Positions 1 through 9,800 of a stretch of DNA of 23,496 nucleotides are shown one piece after another. A program made the translations under genes and the position numbers. The stretch lies in NCBI GenBank assembly GCA_030592655.1, contig JAUVIQ010000021.1, positions 1-23,496 of the forward strand, given 5' to 3'. Within the stretch, counting starts at the first letter, position 1; every line of letters starts with the position of its first letter. The DNA is from Planctomycetales bacterium (GTDB lineage Bacteria > Planctomycetota > Phycisphaerae > SM23-33). The notes beneath the pieces are model-generated. The model did no database searches. It was not told the DNA's origin and was given only the letters and a program-made list of their open reading frames with translations.

Positions 1-768
1 AACAGTTTCAAGGACACGCAGATTTCCGCTGCCATTGTCGGCGAGTATTACAGGAAGTTGATTGGCAGACTTGAGAGCGACGTTTTAATCGTCGGCGCGG
101 GCCCGTCGGGATTGGTGGCTGCTTACGATCTGGCCCGAGCGGGCCTGAAGGTAACCATCATCGAAAAGCGGCTCTCGCCGGGCGGGGGTATCTGGGGCGG
201 CGGGATCGGAATGAATGAAGTCGTCGTGCAGGATCAGGCCGTCGCCGTCCTGGACGAGTTCGGCGTTCGCCACAAGGCCGGTGAAAACGCCCTTCATACC
301 GCCGACGCGGTGGAACTTGCCTGCGGGCTTTGCCTCAAGGCGCTCCAGGCCGGGGCTGTGATGCTGAACCTTATGACCGTCGAGGACGTCTGCGTCCGTG
401 AGGGTAAAGTTACCGGCGTGGTGGTGAATCGCTCGATGATCTCCGGGGCGTTGCCGGTCGATCCCATCGTATTTTCAGCCGGTGCGGTCATAGACGCCAC
501 CGGACACGAAGCCGTAGCCGTCGAAACCCTCCGCAGGCGAGGCCTGCTAACCGACACTTCCGCCGATGGCCGGTTCGAAGGCCCGATGGACGCAGCCGCC
601 GGCGAAGCCTTCGTAGTGGAGCGGGCCGGCGAGGTTTATCCGGGGCTATGGGTTACGGGGATGAGCGTCTGCGCGACCTTCGGCGGACCTCGGATGGGTC
701 CCATCTTCGGCGGGATGCTCCTTTCGGGCAAACGTGTCGCCGAAATGGTGGCGAACTCACTCAAGTGA
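1..768 (+). CDS. thi4: Thiamine thiazole synthase, Thi4 family (5' partial)
   Basis: The reading frame is open from the first base, so the start lies just outside the window; 255 residues are visible. It makes the ADP-thiazole precursor of thiamin from NAD, glycine and a sulfur source. Visible motifs, counted from base 1, are the FAD/NAD-binding GAGPSG (32-37), the glycine-rich GGGIWGGG (61-68), TGHEA (167-171) and the C-terminal GGPRMGPIFGGM (228-239), all typical of Thi4. Yeast Thi4 gives up a cysteine shortly after the TGH motif as its sulfur donor. Here no cysteine lies between residues 131 and 224, which points to the sulfide-using, catalytic type known from archaea and some bacteria. 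The last 12 bases overlap the 3' end of the convergent methyltransferase gene, leaving no room for a terminator between them. Confidence 0.93.
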   Translation, partial: NSFKDTQISAAIVGEYYRKLIGRLESDVLIVGAGPSGLVAAYDLARAGLKVTIIEKRLSPGGGIWGGGIGMNEVVVQDQAVAVLDEFGVRHKAGENALHTADAVELACGLCLKALQAGAVMLNLMTVEDVCVREGKVTGVVVNRSMISGALPVDPIVFSAGAVIDATGHEAVAVETLRRRGLLTDTSADGRFEGPMDAAAGEAFVVERAGEVYPGLWVTGMSVCATFGGPRMGPIFGGMLLSGKRVAEMVANSLK

Positions 769-1281
769 GTCGCGTTTGAGGGATTTTCTGCTGACTTTTA
801 TGTCGAGGATCGGTGTGCCGTCGATGGCGTCCAGGCTACGGACGATTAAAGTCGTGCCCTTCACCTCGATAAGTTCCACGTCGGTAACGGCTATCGGCGT
901 CAGGCGGTCGGGCGTGCGTGAGGCGAACGGGCCGACCTCCTTGCCGTCCCACCCGCGATTGAAAACGGTTTTCACCGGCCTGGACTGGTGCAGGTTCCAG
1001 ATAATCGTCAGGTGCGTCTCGTCAGCCAACGCCTTCATAAATCTCGCCTGGCCCGGATGCAAACGAATCTCTGATACATCTCCTCCGCTGGTTCCAAATC
1101 CGCTTTTGGCGCGATTCTTGTCGTTGACGACAATGCCGATGGGTCGGATCGTTATCGACTCGGCGTCGCCGCAGAGGCATTTGAGGCAGACGTTTTTACC
1201 ATCGACGATTCTTATTTCGTCGGCGTTATACGCCAAGCCACACTCGCTGCATTTTTCCTGATAGTTGTTCTTGTCGGTCAT
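757..1281 (-). CDS. TrmO/TsaA-family tRNA methyltransferase with N-terminal zinc ribbon
   Basis: The product is 174 residues. Residues 44-162 match the TsaA/TrmO beta-barrel family (SAM-dependent N6-methylation of t6A37 in tRNA): IRPIGIV near the start, SEIRLHPG, HLTIIWNLHQS, PFASRTPDRLTPIAVT, and DAIDGTPILDIK near the end. The first 40 residues carry two CxxC pairs (C11/C14 and C32/C35), a zinc ribbon not usual for the family, so the substrate may differ from classical TrmO. A longer open frame extends upstream, but the ATG at 1281 overlaps the stop of the upstream ABC gene by four bases (ATGA), and homology begins there. This fits translational coupling as the last gene of the exporter operon. 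Family assignment is firm; the exact RNA or other target is inferred. Confidence 0.85.
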   Translation of the reverse strand: MTDKNNYQEKCSECGLAYNADEIRIVDGKNVCLKCLCGDAESITIRPIGIVVNDKNRAKSGFGTSGGDVSEIRLHPGQARFMKALADETHLTIIWNLHQSRPVKTVFNRGWDGKEVGPFASRTPDRLTPIAVTDVELIEVKGTTLIVRSLDAIDGTPILDIKVSRKSLKRDSLE

Positions 1282-3155
1282 TGTTGCGTCTTCCCTGCCA
1301 GGATTTCTTCCTGGCGCTGCTCGGTGAACTGATTCGTGTAGAGTTCGTAGTATTCGCCCTTCAGCCGAATTAATTCCGAATGCGTTCCTTCTTCGATAAC
1401 CCTGCCGTCGCGGATTACCAGGATTCGGTCGGCGGAACGGATCGTCGAGAGGCGGTGGGCGATGACGAAACTGATTCTCCCAGCCAGGATTTTCGCCAGG
1501 CCATTCTGGATGAGGCGTTCGGTTTCGGTATCGACCGAGGAGGTGGCCTCGTCCATGACGAATATCTGCGGGTCGGCGAGTATGGCCCTGGCGAAGGAGA
1601 CCAGCTGCTTTTGTCCCATAGAAAGTTTTGTCCCGCCTTCGCCGATTTCGGTATCGTATCCGTCCTCGAATTCCGTAATGAATTCGTGTGCGTTGACGAT
1701 TTTCCCCGCCCACTCAACTTGTCCGTCGTTGGCCTGAAGGTTGCCGTATCGGATATTTTCGCGGATCGTTCCGCTGAACAGGTGCGGCGTCTGGAGAACG
1801 ATGCCGAGGTTCGATTGCAGCCAGTGCAGGCTTCGCCGGCGGTATTCGACGCCGTCGATGAGTATTTCCCCGCTGGTCGGTTCGTAGAACCGGCACAGCA
1901 GGCTGATGATAGTAGTTTTTCCACCGCCGGTGGGTCCTACAAACGCGATGGTCTGGCCCGGCTTGACGGTGAGATTGAAGTCTTTCAGCACATCCTTGCC
2001 TTCTTTGTATGCGAAGGAGACTTTGCGAAACTCGACTGTCTCGATTTTCTCGGCCTGGCCGTCGATGGCTACGCCCGCCTGCGGGCCGGACTCATTGCGG
2101 GTTTCAATCGCGGAGCGAACTTCGGGCGAATCTTTGATTTCAGGTTCGGTTTCCAGAAGTCCGGTAACGCGTTCGGCGGCGGCCTGGACGGCCTGGGCCT
2201 CGGCGAAGAGCCTCGACAACTCGTGTATCGGGAACATGAAGATTCTGGCGCAGGAAATAAACAGAATCAGCGTCCCGATGCTCATTGACGTCGGCAGCTT
2301 GGCCATCACGTCCACGCCGCCCATCCACAGCGCCATAGCGCCCCCGAAGCCGCACACCGACAGAATCAGCGGGAAGTACATCGACGCGAGTATGGCGTTG
2401 CGAACGGATGCTCCGAACATGTCATGCGTTATGCCGCCGAACTCGTGGAGGTTCTCTTCTTCGCGTACGAGCGTCTTTGTGGTCCGCACGCCCATGATTG
2501 ATTCGCTGTAGGCGGCGGTGATGGTGGAGTTGACCTTGCGCACCTTCCGCGAGGTGGCAAGGAGACGCTTCTGGAAGAAAATGCTCAGCCAGACCATCGG
2601 CGGGATCACCGCCAGGACATACAGGGCCAGTTTCCAGTCCAGGAAGAGCATGACCGTGCTGACGCCGATCAGCGTGCAGCCTCCCCAAACCAGATCAACG
2701 GCGCCCCATGCGGTGATCCGGCTGAGCCGGTCGCAGTCGGAAGTCAGGCGGGTTACGAGCCAGCCCACCGGACGATGATCGTAGTAAGAGAACGACAGTT
2801 CCTGAAGTCGCCTGAAACCGTCGCGGCGGATATCATGGGCTACGCCCGTGGAAACTTTTCCAGCCAGGCGGATGAGCGTCCAGAAGCATACGCAGGAGAT
2901 CAGTGCCAGGATGGCATATATTATGGCCCAGAACCACAATTGAGCCTCATCCCGATTTTGGACGGCGTCATCTATGACACCACGAGTTACCAGTGGGGTA
3001 ACCACGTCGGTTGCCGCCACGATTAACGCAACGCCAACCAATCTCCGCAGGTGGCGCTTGTAAGGCCCGGCAAAACTAAAGACCTTCTTCCACACGGACC
3101 AATTGAATTGCCCGCTGTATTCTTCCTCTTTCGGTCTGACCGCTTCAGTAGTCAT
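1278..3155 (-). CDS. ABC exporter half-transporter, subunit with the consensus ATPase site
   Basis: A 625-residue fused membrane and ATPase subunit of the type IV (exporter) ABC family. The transmembrane domain covers about residues 35-325 and the nucleotide-binding domain about 372-605. Walker A is GPTGGGKTT (407-415), the Q-loop Q455, Walker B ends MDE with catalytic E536, and the switch histidine is H567. The signature is LSMGQ (511-515) rather than LSGGQ. The ATG at 3155 was chosen because the open frame upstream runs through the neighbouring gene; this start lies 5 bases after that gene's stop. It pairs with the upstream subunit: this chain supplies the working Walker motifs and the upstream chain supplies the canonical signature. 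The substrate cannot be told from sequence; drugs, lipids or peptides are usual for the family. Confidence 0.93.
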   Translation of the reverse strand: MTTEAVRPKEEEYSGQFNWSVWKKVFSFAGPYKRHLRRLVGVALIVAATDVVTPLVTRGVIDDAVQNRDEAQLWFWAIIYAILALISCVCFWTLIRLAGKVSTGVAHDIRRDGFRRLQELSFSYYDHRPVGWLVTRLTSDCDRLSRITAWGAVDLVWGGCTLIGVSTVMLFLDWKLALYVLAVIPPMVWLSIFFQKRLLATSRKVRKVNSTITAAYSESIMGVRTTKTLVREEENLHEFGGITHDMFGASVRNAILASMYFPLILSVCGFGGAMALWMGGVDVMAKLPTSMSIGTLILFISCARIFMFPIHELSRLFAEAQAVQAAAERVTGLLETEPEIKDSPEVRSAIETRNESGPQAGVAIDGQAEKIETVEFRKVSFAYKEGKDVLKDFNLTVKPGQTIAFVGPTGGGKTTIISLLCRFYEPTSGEILIDGVEYRRRSLHWLQSNLGIVLQTPHLFSGTIRENIRYGNLQANDGQVEWAGKIVNAHEFITEFEDGYDTEIGEGGTKLSMGQKQLVSFARAILADPQIFVMDEATSSVDTETERLIQNGLAKILAGRISFVIAHRLSTIRSADRILVIRDGRVIEEGTHSELIRLKGEYYELYTNQFTEQRQEEILAGKTQQ

Positions 3156-3160
3156 CGTCG

Positions 3161-4990
3161 TTATTCCGTAGGCTGGGACGTCAGGCCCAGATCGTCTTCC
3201 AGTGAACTTTGGATTTTCCAGAGCCGGCGGTAAAGCCCCGGTTCTTTCAGCAGATTTTCGTGCGTACCGGACTGTACGATTCGGCCATTTTCCAGCACGA
3301 TAATCATATCGGCTGACATTAGCGTCGAGAGGCGATGGGCGATTACCAGCGTTGTGTGCCTCCCGTGCCGCTGTCGCAAAGCGCCGAGAATAAGGTTCTC
3401 GGTCCGCGTATCGACGCTGCTGAGTGCGTCGTCGAGGATCAGGATGGGCGGGTCCTTCAGAATCGCCCGCGCCAGGGCGACGCGCTGCTGCTGACCGCCC
3501 GAAAGAGTTACACCACGCTCGCCGACGACCGTATCGTAACCGCTGTCGAAATCGGCAATTGCCTCGTGGACGCACGCGACCGAAGCGGCTTCGACCATCT
3601 CCTCGTCATGCGCCGCGGATCGGCCTAGTTTGATGTTCTCACGCAGGCTCCTGGAGTACAGGAACGGCTCCTGGAGCACCACGCCGATCTGCGAGCGGAC
3701 GAACTTTCTGTCCATCTCCCGCAGTTCCCGCCCGTCCAGGCGGATCGAACCGTCGCGATAGTCATATAGCCGCAGCAGCAGGTTAATCAGCGTGCTCTTG
3801 CCCGAACCGCTGGGGCCAAGAATCGCCAGCGACCGGCCCGGCTCGACGTGCAGCGAGATATTGTCGAGCACATGCGTCCCGTCTTCGTGGGCAAAATTGA
3901 TATTCTCAAAGACGATTTCGCCGCCCGCGCGTTCTGCCCGGCTTGGGGCGATTTTCACTTTATCGGCGTGGTCTTCGCATTGCTCGTCGAGGATTTCGCC
4001 GACACGCCCGATGGAGACCGTCGCTTTGCCCAGGTCGGCCATGATTTTACCGATCCGCCGAATGGGCCAAAGGTACATGTTCACGATCATTAAGAAGGCG
4101 AAGAACGTTCCGACGCTTATCCTGCCTGCGGCGATGGAGTACCCGCCCGCCACGAGCACGATTCCGTACTGCGCCATGCACATTGCGTCGGAGCACGACC
4201 AGAACCACGCCATCACGCGCATCAGTCCAAACCAGTGATTGCGATAACGGGCGTTTTTCTCGCCGAATTTCTCGCACTCGAACCCCTGCCGGGCGAAGGC
4301 CCGCACCACGCGGATACCGGTAAGATTCTCCTGCAACATGGCGGTCATCGCGCCTTCAGCCTCGTCCATCTGCTTGAAGATGTTCCTGACCTTAATGAAA
4401 AATACGCAGGAAAAGATCAGGATCGGACCCAGCAGGAGCATCGCCAGAATCGCCATCCGCGCGTTCATAGCGAGCATAATCGGTACCGCCACCGCCAGGG
4501 TAACGCCGCCGCGACCGATTTCGACCACCTGCATCGCAAGGAACATGCGGATGGTCTCCACGTCGCTGCTGCATCGCTGCATCAGGTCGCCCGTGTTGGT
4601 CTTGTCGTGATATGAGCAAGGCAGGTGCTGGAGGTGGTCGTAAAGGCGATTGCGAAGTCTGCGCGCGATCGACTCGGATGCGATGGAGGCCCATCGCCCC
4701 TTCAGGTACCCGAACAGCCCGCTCAAGGCCGTCAGACCCACCATGGCCGCCCCGGCAATCCACAAGTTGCGCGCCAGCAGAGACCGCCCGCCGAACCATT
4801 CGACGAAATTCTTCACAAACTGCGGCGCGTAGAGTTCTTTGCCGTCGATAACGTAGTCAATGGCTGCACGCCCGATCAGCGGCGGCAGGAACATGATGGC
4901 GGCAGACAGGACCATCGCCGCGATCGCTGCACCGTACCGGAATCGCTGACCGGACATCAAGTTCCACAGAAATTTACACTTTCCAGACAT
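3161..4990 (-). CDS. ABC exporter half-transporter, subunit with a degenerate ATPase site
   Basis: A 609-residue membrane plus ATPase subunit and first gene of the exporter operon. The transmembrane domain is about residues 15-320 and the nucleotide-binding domain about 355-590. Walker A is GPSGSGKST (392-400), Q-loop Q440, signature LSGGQ (496-500), switch histidine H552. Walker B reads ILILDD, so the catalytic glutamate is replaced by D521. That replacement in one subunit, with a non-canonical signature in its partner, is the pattern of heterodimeric exporters such as TM287/288 and BmrCD, in which only one site hydrolyses ATP efficiently. The ATG at 4990 is preceded by a weak purine-rich stretch (AAGAAGAACGAG) and by a long structured leader (see 5028-5155). 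Confidence 0.93.
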   Translation of the reverse strand: MSGKCKFLWNLMSGQRFRYGAAIAAMVLSAAIMFLPPLIGRAAIDYVIDGKELYAPQFVKNFVEWFGGRSLLARNLWIAGAAMVGLTALSGLFGYLKGRWASIASESIARRLRNRLYDHLQHLPCSYHDKTNTGDLMQRCSSDVETIRMFLAMQVVEIGRGGVTLAVAVPIMLAMNARMAILAMLLLGPILIFSCVFFIKVRNIFKQMDEAEGAMTAMLQENLTGIRVVRAFARQGFECEKFGEKNARYRNHWFGLMRVMAWFWSCSDAMCMAQYGIVLVAGGYSIAAGRISVGTFFAFLMIVNMYLWPIRRIGKIMADLGKATVSIGRVGEILDEQCEDHADKVKIAPSRAERAGGEIVFENINFAHEDGTHVLDNISLHVEPGRSLAILGPSGSGKSTLINLLLRLYDYRDGSIRLDGRELREMDRKFVRSQIGVVLQEPFLYSRSLRENIKLGRSAAHDEEMVEAASVACVHEAIADFDSGYDTVVGERGVTLSGGQQQRVALARAILKDPPILILDDALSSVDTRTENLILGALRQRHGRHTTLVIAHRLSTLMSADMIIVLENGRIVQSGTHENLLKEPGLYRRLWKIQSSLEDDLGLTSQPTE

Positions 4991-5027
4991 AAAACCGCTC
5001 GTTCTTCTTTATAGATATACTTTCCCC

Positions 5028-5155
5028 GTGAGCAGGTCCGTAGGATTTTAAAAGAAATGAAGTTTCCTTAAAACCCGCTCACAGGAGGTAAGCGAGCCGT
5101 GCTGATAACCTAAAGGAGCGTGCGCGGAACTCGCTCACCGCCGATAACGCGGTGA
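5028..5155 (-). ncRNA. Structured 5' leader of the ABC exporter operon, riboswitch-like candidate
   Basis: Several helices can be drawn by eye; read on the minus strand they precede the exporter ATG by about 38 bases. H1: 5135-5141 with 5149-5155 (TCACCGC/GCGGTGA, 7 bp, 7-base loop). H2: 5087-5102 with 5122-5139, about 15 pairs interrupted by one mismatch and a 2-base bulge. H3: 5028-5033 with 5077-5082 (GTGAGC/GCTCAC), enclosing a second helix of GGATTTTAA against TTAAAACCC with one mismatch. H1 and H2 share bases 5135-5139 and so cannot both form, as in a switching leader. I do not recognise a known riboswitch consensus. The strand is inferred from position; the helices exist on either strand. 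The rest of the 4991-5297 gap shows nothing else I can support. Confidence 0.45.
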
Positions 5156-5297
5156 ATATTCGGTACCTTAAAACAGCTCCACATGCGACAATCTCCTGAA
5201 TAATGTCCTTTTATACACGCCGATCTTCAGGCTTGGCAACAGATTTTCCCACGAAAATAATAAAAAATATTAACGCTTGCCCGAGTCGGCTATTCAC

Positions 5298-6803
5298 TTA
5301 TTTCTTTCCAAATTCTCCAACCGCGATGGCCCAATCGGATTTGTACGGGGCCTTCCATGTCTGATTTTCGCCCTTGAGTTTGCCGAGGGGGATTTCCTTG
5401 TAGGGTTTCAGCGTGTCCACAGCTACAGCCTTTTGAACTCCGGTCATTTTGGATAAGTCCATTTTGATTGAAACGGCGTCTTCCTTGTAGAAGACGAACC
5501 TGGTATTGGACTTAGTTTTCAGGCAGTACCCGTCGGACAGTTTGTTCTCGCGGGCCATGTCCAACAGGAATCTGTCATTCCAGAATCGGGCGCAGGTCAG
5601 CAGTTGTTCGGGGTTTGGATACTTGAATTTTTCGGGGTCGTAAACGTTGCCGCCTTTTCCGAAGAACCCCCACCAACTCCCCATGCCACCGGCCATGGTG
5701 TACCACCAGAGATGCCGACGTGTCGTCCTCATGTCGTACTTGTTCCAGCGTTTGTACGTGAACCGTTCCTCGTAGAAGTGGGGGCGCTTGACGTCTTTGT
5801 TCATAACCTTGACCACGTCCCGGTAGGTTTTAGGCCCGGAGTGCGAATAGGAAATCACGTCCAGTTCCTTGTGCGTTCGCCCGCGGGCGCACAACAGATG
5901 CCGCCAGCCGAGATGCCGGTGCATATAGGCGGCCCACTCGCCCACCTGCTTTTCCGAGACCCACTCCTGGAGGTCAAAGCCGTATCCCATCGACCATCCC
6001 GGCAGAGGCCCCAGGCGGGCGGCGATGTAACGCTGGAGCCGCTTGTCCGGGATGCCGTTAATCCCGCCGACACCGATGGGCGTCCACTTGCGCTGTTCGT
6101 CGCCCCAGGCCCAGATATGCAGGTGAAAGCCTTGGCTGTGGAGTGTCATGATGAGTTTTTCAAGCCGCTCGAACGTCGCGGGGTCGGGGTTTTTGCTCTT
6201 ATGCTGCCGGTAACTCAAAGTGCCGGACTTGAACCAACTGTTGGCGACTATGACGAATATCGTATCGAAGCCATATTGCTTTGTATCCCGGAGATATGCA
6301 TCCAGGTTTTTCAAACCATCCTTTTTATGTACTCTGAATCCCATTCCGCCGTTCATATAGACGTTGAATCGGACGGCCTCCAGTTTGCCGCTGTCGCCGA
6401 CCTGGCGGGCGAACTTGCCGCCCCTGGTAGTCAGGAAGCCTTTAATCTTCGGGTCGGAGTTGGGCTTGACAATTACCCAGCCGCTTTTGCCGGCAAGGTC
6501 CGGATCGCCGCTAGCCGTGGTAAATGTCCATTTGCCAGTGCGCGTGCCGGTGAAGCGGAATTTCCAGGTCTTGCCCTTGCCTGCGTAGAACATACCGGTC
6601 GTGTGCTTCTTGCCGCTTTTGGTATGAACGAAGGTGGCTGTGGCAATCAGGTCGTAGGGATTACCCTTGAACGTCGGATTCTCCAGGCTCCATTCGATAG
6701 GCGTCCACATCTTGCCGGATTTGTCCATCGACTTTTCGGCCGCAGGGGCGCCCAACGCGAAAAACATCACAACCGCCACAAGGTATGCCGTCTTCTTCTG
6801 CAT
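5298..6803 (-). CDS. Secreted DUF5060 / glycosidase-like protein
   Basis: The product is 501 residues with a signal peptide (KK, hydrophobic 7-18, AAEKS). Residues about 32-112 match the DUF5060 beta-sandwich found at the N-terminus of many glycosidases (PIEWSLENP, FRFTGTRTGKWTFTTAS). The rest resembles a TIM-barrel hydrolase: HIWAWGDE (229-236), RYIAARLGP (258-266), GYGFDLQEW (273-281) and an acidic PHFYEERF stretch (341-348); the conserved acids are only candidates for catalysis. The closing stretch (KAPYKSDWAIAVG) resembles the beta-sandwich end seen in such enzymes. The ATG at 6803 is preceded by GAGGA; an in-frame GTG directly upstream is possible. It lies 38 bases downstream of its fused paralogue on the same strand. 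Substrate unknown. Confidence 0.8.
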   Translation of the reverse strand: MQKKTAYLVAVVMFFALGAPAAEKSMDKSGKMWTPIEWSLENPTFKGNPYDLIATATFVHTKSGKKHTTGMFYAGKGKTWKFRFTGTRTGKWTFTTASGDPDLAGKSGWVIVKPNSDPKIKGFLTTRGGKFARQVGDSGKLEAVRFNVYMNGGMGFRVHKKDGLKNLDAYLRDTKQYGFDTIFVIVANSWFKSGTLSYRQHKSKNPDPATFERLEKLIMTLHSQGFHLHIWAWGDEQRKWTPIGVGGINGIPDKRLQRYIAARLGPLPGWSMGYGFDLQEWVSEKQVGEWAAYMHRHLGWRHLLCARGRTHKELDVISYSHSGPKTYRDVVKVMNKDVKRPHFYEERFTYKRWNKYDMRTTRRHLWWYTMAGGMGSWWGFFGKGGNVYDPEKFKYPNPEQLLTCARFWNDRFLLDMARENKLSDGYCLKTKSNTRFVFYKEDAVSIKMDLSKMTGVQKAVAVDTLKPYKEIPLGKLKGENQTWKAPYKSDWAIAVGEFGKK

Positions 6804-6841
6804 CACAAAGATATCCTCAGTATGCCCCGCGTTAGCAAGGG

Positions 6842-9800
6842 CTACTTGCTGTCGAACTTACCGACCGCAATGGCCCAGTCGGATTTGTACGGGGCCTTCC
6901 ATGTATTACTTTTCGGTTTGAGCGTGCCCAAATCAATTTCCTTATACGGCTTCAGTGTGTCCACAGCCACTGCTTTTTGAACCTCGGCCATTCTGGACAG
7001 GTCCATTTTGATTGACTCGGCGTCTTCCCTGTAGAAGACGTAATGCGCCCTGGTGGGGCGGGTCAGGCAGAGGCCGTCGGTGATTTTGTTGTTGCGGGCT
7101 ATGTCCTTGACGAAGCGGTGCTTGAAGAAGACCGAGTAAGTTTTAATCCATTCAGGTTTAGGGTACGGGTTTGACCCGCCTCGACCCTTGGGTCCGAGGA
7201 GGTATCCCCAGATGTTCGCCACCCCGCCGGCCATGGTCGAGTGCCACAGTCCCCGGCGGGTCATCTCCAGGTTGTAATCCTTGCCGGGATAGCCTCGGCT
7301 GCGGATGCGAAAGCGGTCCTCGGAGAAGGCGGGCTTCTTAGGCCTGGCCTGAAGAGCGGCGACGTACGCCTCGTAGGTCGGGCGGTGCTGCTCGTAGCCG
7401 GAATAGTCCAACCCTTTATAAATCTGCGGGAACTTAATCCCCGGTTTGTAGTTGTTAGGCCCGACGGACCGACCGCCGAGCATGTGTTTCCAGCCTAGAT
7501 GTTTGTGCATGTAGGTATGCCACAGGCGGAGGTCTTTTTCCTTTGTCCATTCGTCCAGGTCCCAGCCGTAGCCCATCGTCCAGCCGGGGATGGGACCGAG
7601 GCGAGCGGCGATGTAACGCTGGAGCCTCTTGTCGGCTGGGCCGTTCATTCCGCCCAGGCGAATCGGCGTCATCCTGCGCTCTTCGTCGCCCCAGGCCCAG
7701 ATGTGCACCATCCCGCCGGCAGCGTGGGTCTTGCGAATCAGCAACTCCAGCGCCTCGAATGTCCGGGGGTCGGGGTTGGGGTCTTTGCTCTTGAGGGCGG
7801 TCGCACGGGTCTGCTTGAAGTCGAACCACCGGCAGAGGACGCTCGTGTGAAAGCCGTTGAAGCCGTGCTCGACGAGGAAGGTTTTTATATCGGCGTCGAT
7901 GCGCTTGGGATTCTTGAAATACTTCTCCGGCCCGGCGTACATCACCAACTGCGGCACGAACACCTCGCCGGTCCCGCTGTAACCCCACTTGTTACCGAAA
8001 CCTGTAACAAAACCGCGCCCTTTGGGATTTGCCGTTACTGTTACCGTGCCGCCAGTACCATTAAGCGCCTTGGTCTTGCTGGCGGTGGTGAACGTCCACT
8101 TGCCCGGCTTCGTTCCGGTAAACCGAAATTTCCACGTATCCTTAACTGCGTAGAACATCTCTGTTACGATTTTCTCACGGCTCTTTTCGTGAACGAATGT
8201 TACCTTTGCCACAAGATCGAACGGATTGCCTTTGTAACCCGGATTATCAAGGCTCCACTCGATGGGAACCCACTGCTTGACGAACCTGTCAAGAGTTCTC
8301 TTGGCGATCAGACCGCCGATATTGGTTGTTTGTTTATCCTCGGCGCCGAGAAAGGGTAAGTGCTTCGATAGTTCCGCAAATATCTGCTTAAGGTCGATGG
8401 TGATAGTTTGATTGCACTTGAAATCGGACTGACTAATATCCATGCTGGAAAAAATACAAGACAAGGTGAGTTGCTTAGCCTTTCTTCTTGAAAATGAAAA
8501 CGTCAGGACCACGTCAACTGCCGGGTGTTTTCCCAGCCCGAAGTGCAGGACCGGATCGTCCTGGCCTAGGTATCCGTTGTTGCTGCGGGATTCGCGCATG
8601 CCGAGGAGTTTTTTCTCTCCAATCCGCCCGGCCTGGTAAATTCGCACTTTCGTCCCGAACGCCCCAGCCTGGCCGTGCGGCGAGATTAATTTCACCTTCA
8701 ACCAGTTGCCGCCGTTGAGGTTGTTGCGGATAAGGAAGTTACGTGAGCGTTTGACGCCGATAGCGAAATCCATATCCCCGTCGTTGTCGATGTCGGCGAA
8801 GGCGATTCCGCGCGGGTCGTTGATACCGGCCACCGGTACTTTCGGGCCTGGTGTAAAATTGCCCGTTCCGTCGTTGAGATAGACCTTCTTGTCGCCGGCG
8901 AAGACCAGGTCCAGGTCGCCGTCGTTGTCAAGGTCGGCGAAGCCGCCCATGTAGCCGTCGATCTTGGAAAAGGTCTGCTTGTGGGCAAATTTACCCTTGC
9001 CGTTATTGAGATATAGATGTCCGTAATCGCCGCCGGTTAGCAGCAGGTCGAGGTCGCCGTCGTTATCGACGTCGGCGGTGGTGGCGCCGTCCTTGGCGGG
9101 GTGTTTTATGCCGAGCGATTCGGGTTTGATTAGTTTGAAATTCCCGGCCCCGTCGTTGATAAGGATATTAACCGGGCCTGTGCGGTTTGCGGCTATGACG
9201 TCGATGTCGCCGTCGCCGTCGAGGTCGGTGTCGGTCGTGCCTTGTCCGGCGGGGCAGGTAACCAGCGCGCCGGTAGTGATAGGCGTGAATTTCATTTTGC
9301 CTTCGTTGCGATAGAGTTCGTTTCGCTCGCCGGGCCGGTCCTTCTTGCTGCCCCATGCCCCGCTGACGCAGAATATGTCCAGATCGCCGTTGCCGTCCAT
9401 GTCGAAGGCGATAACGCCTCGGGTCGGTTCTCTGCGGTCGGCGGGGATACCGGCTGCATCTGTAACGTCGGTGAAGTTGCCCGCCCCGTCGTTGCGTTTT
9501 ATCTGGTTCCTTCCGGGCTTGCGGATATTCCCGATTGCGTACGTCAGGCCACGCACAGCGTCGTAATCGCCGTCGTTGTCCAGGTCGGCGAAGCAGAATC
9601 CGTGCATGCCGCTGTCGGTCTTGCCGACCAGCCCGCGCTTGACGCCCTCGTCGGCGAATTTCCTGCCGTCGATATTACGGAAGAACAGGTCCGGCATTGG
9701 CGTGGCGAAAATCATTGAGATGTACAGGTCAGGCCGACCGTCGGCGTCGATGTCTGCGAACATCGCCCCGTGTCCGCCGGTCTTGCCTTTAATCGTCGGC

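Noticed and set aside
1380..2288. Plus-strand open frame of 302 codons
   Set aside because: Antisense to the ABC transporter ATPase domain, no homology seen.
5028..5065. Resemblance to 6S RNA (GTGAGCA, GGTCCGT, TTAAAA in order on plus)
   Set aside because: The short matches are not supported by an overall 6S-like long hairpin with a central bubble.
5604..6980. Long plus-strand open frame of 458 codons
   Set aside because: It is antisense to the DUF5060 protein gene, has no recognisable domain, and arises from high-GC codon bias.
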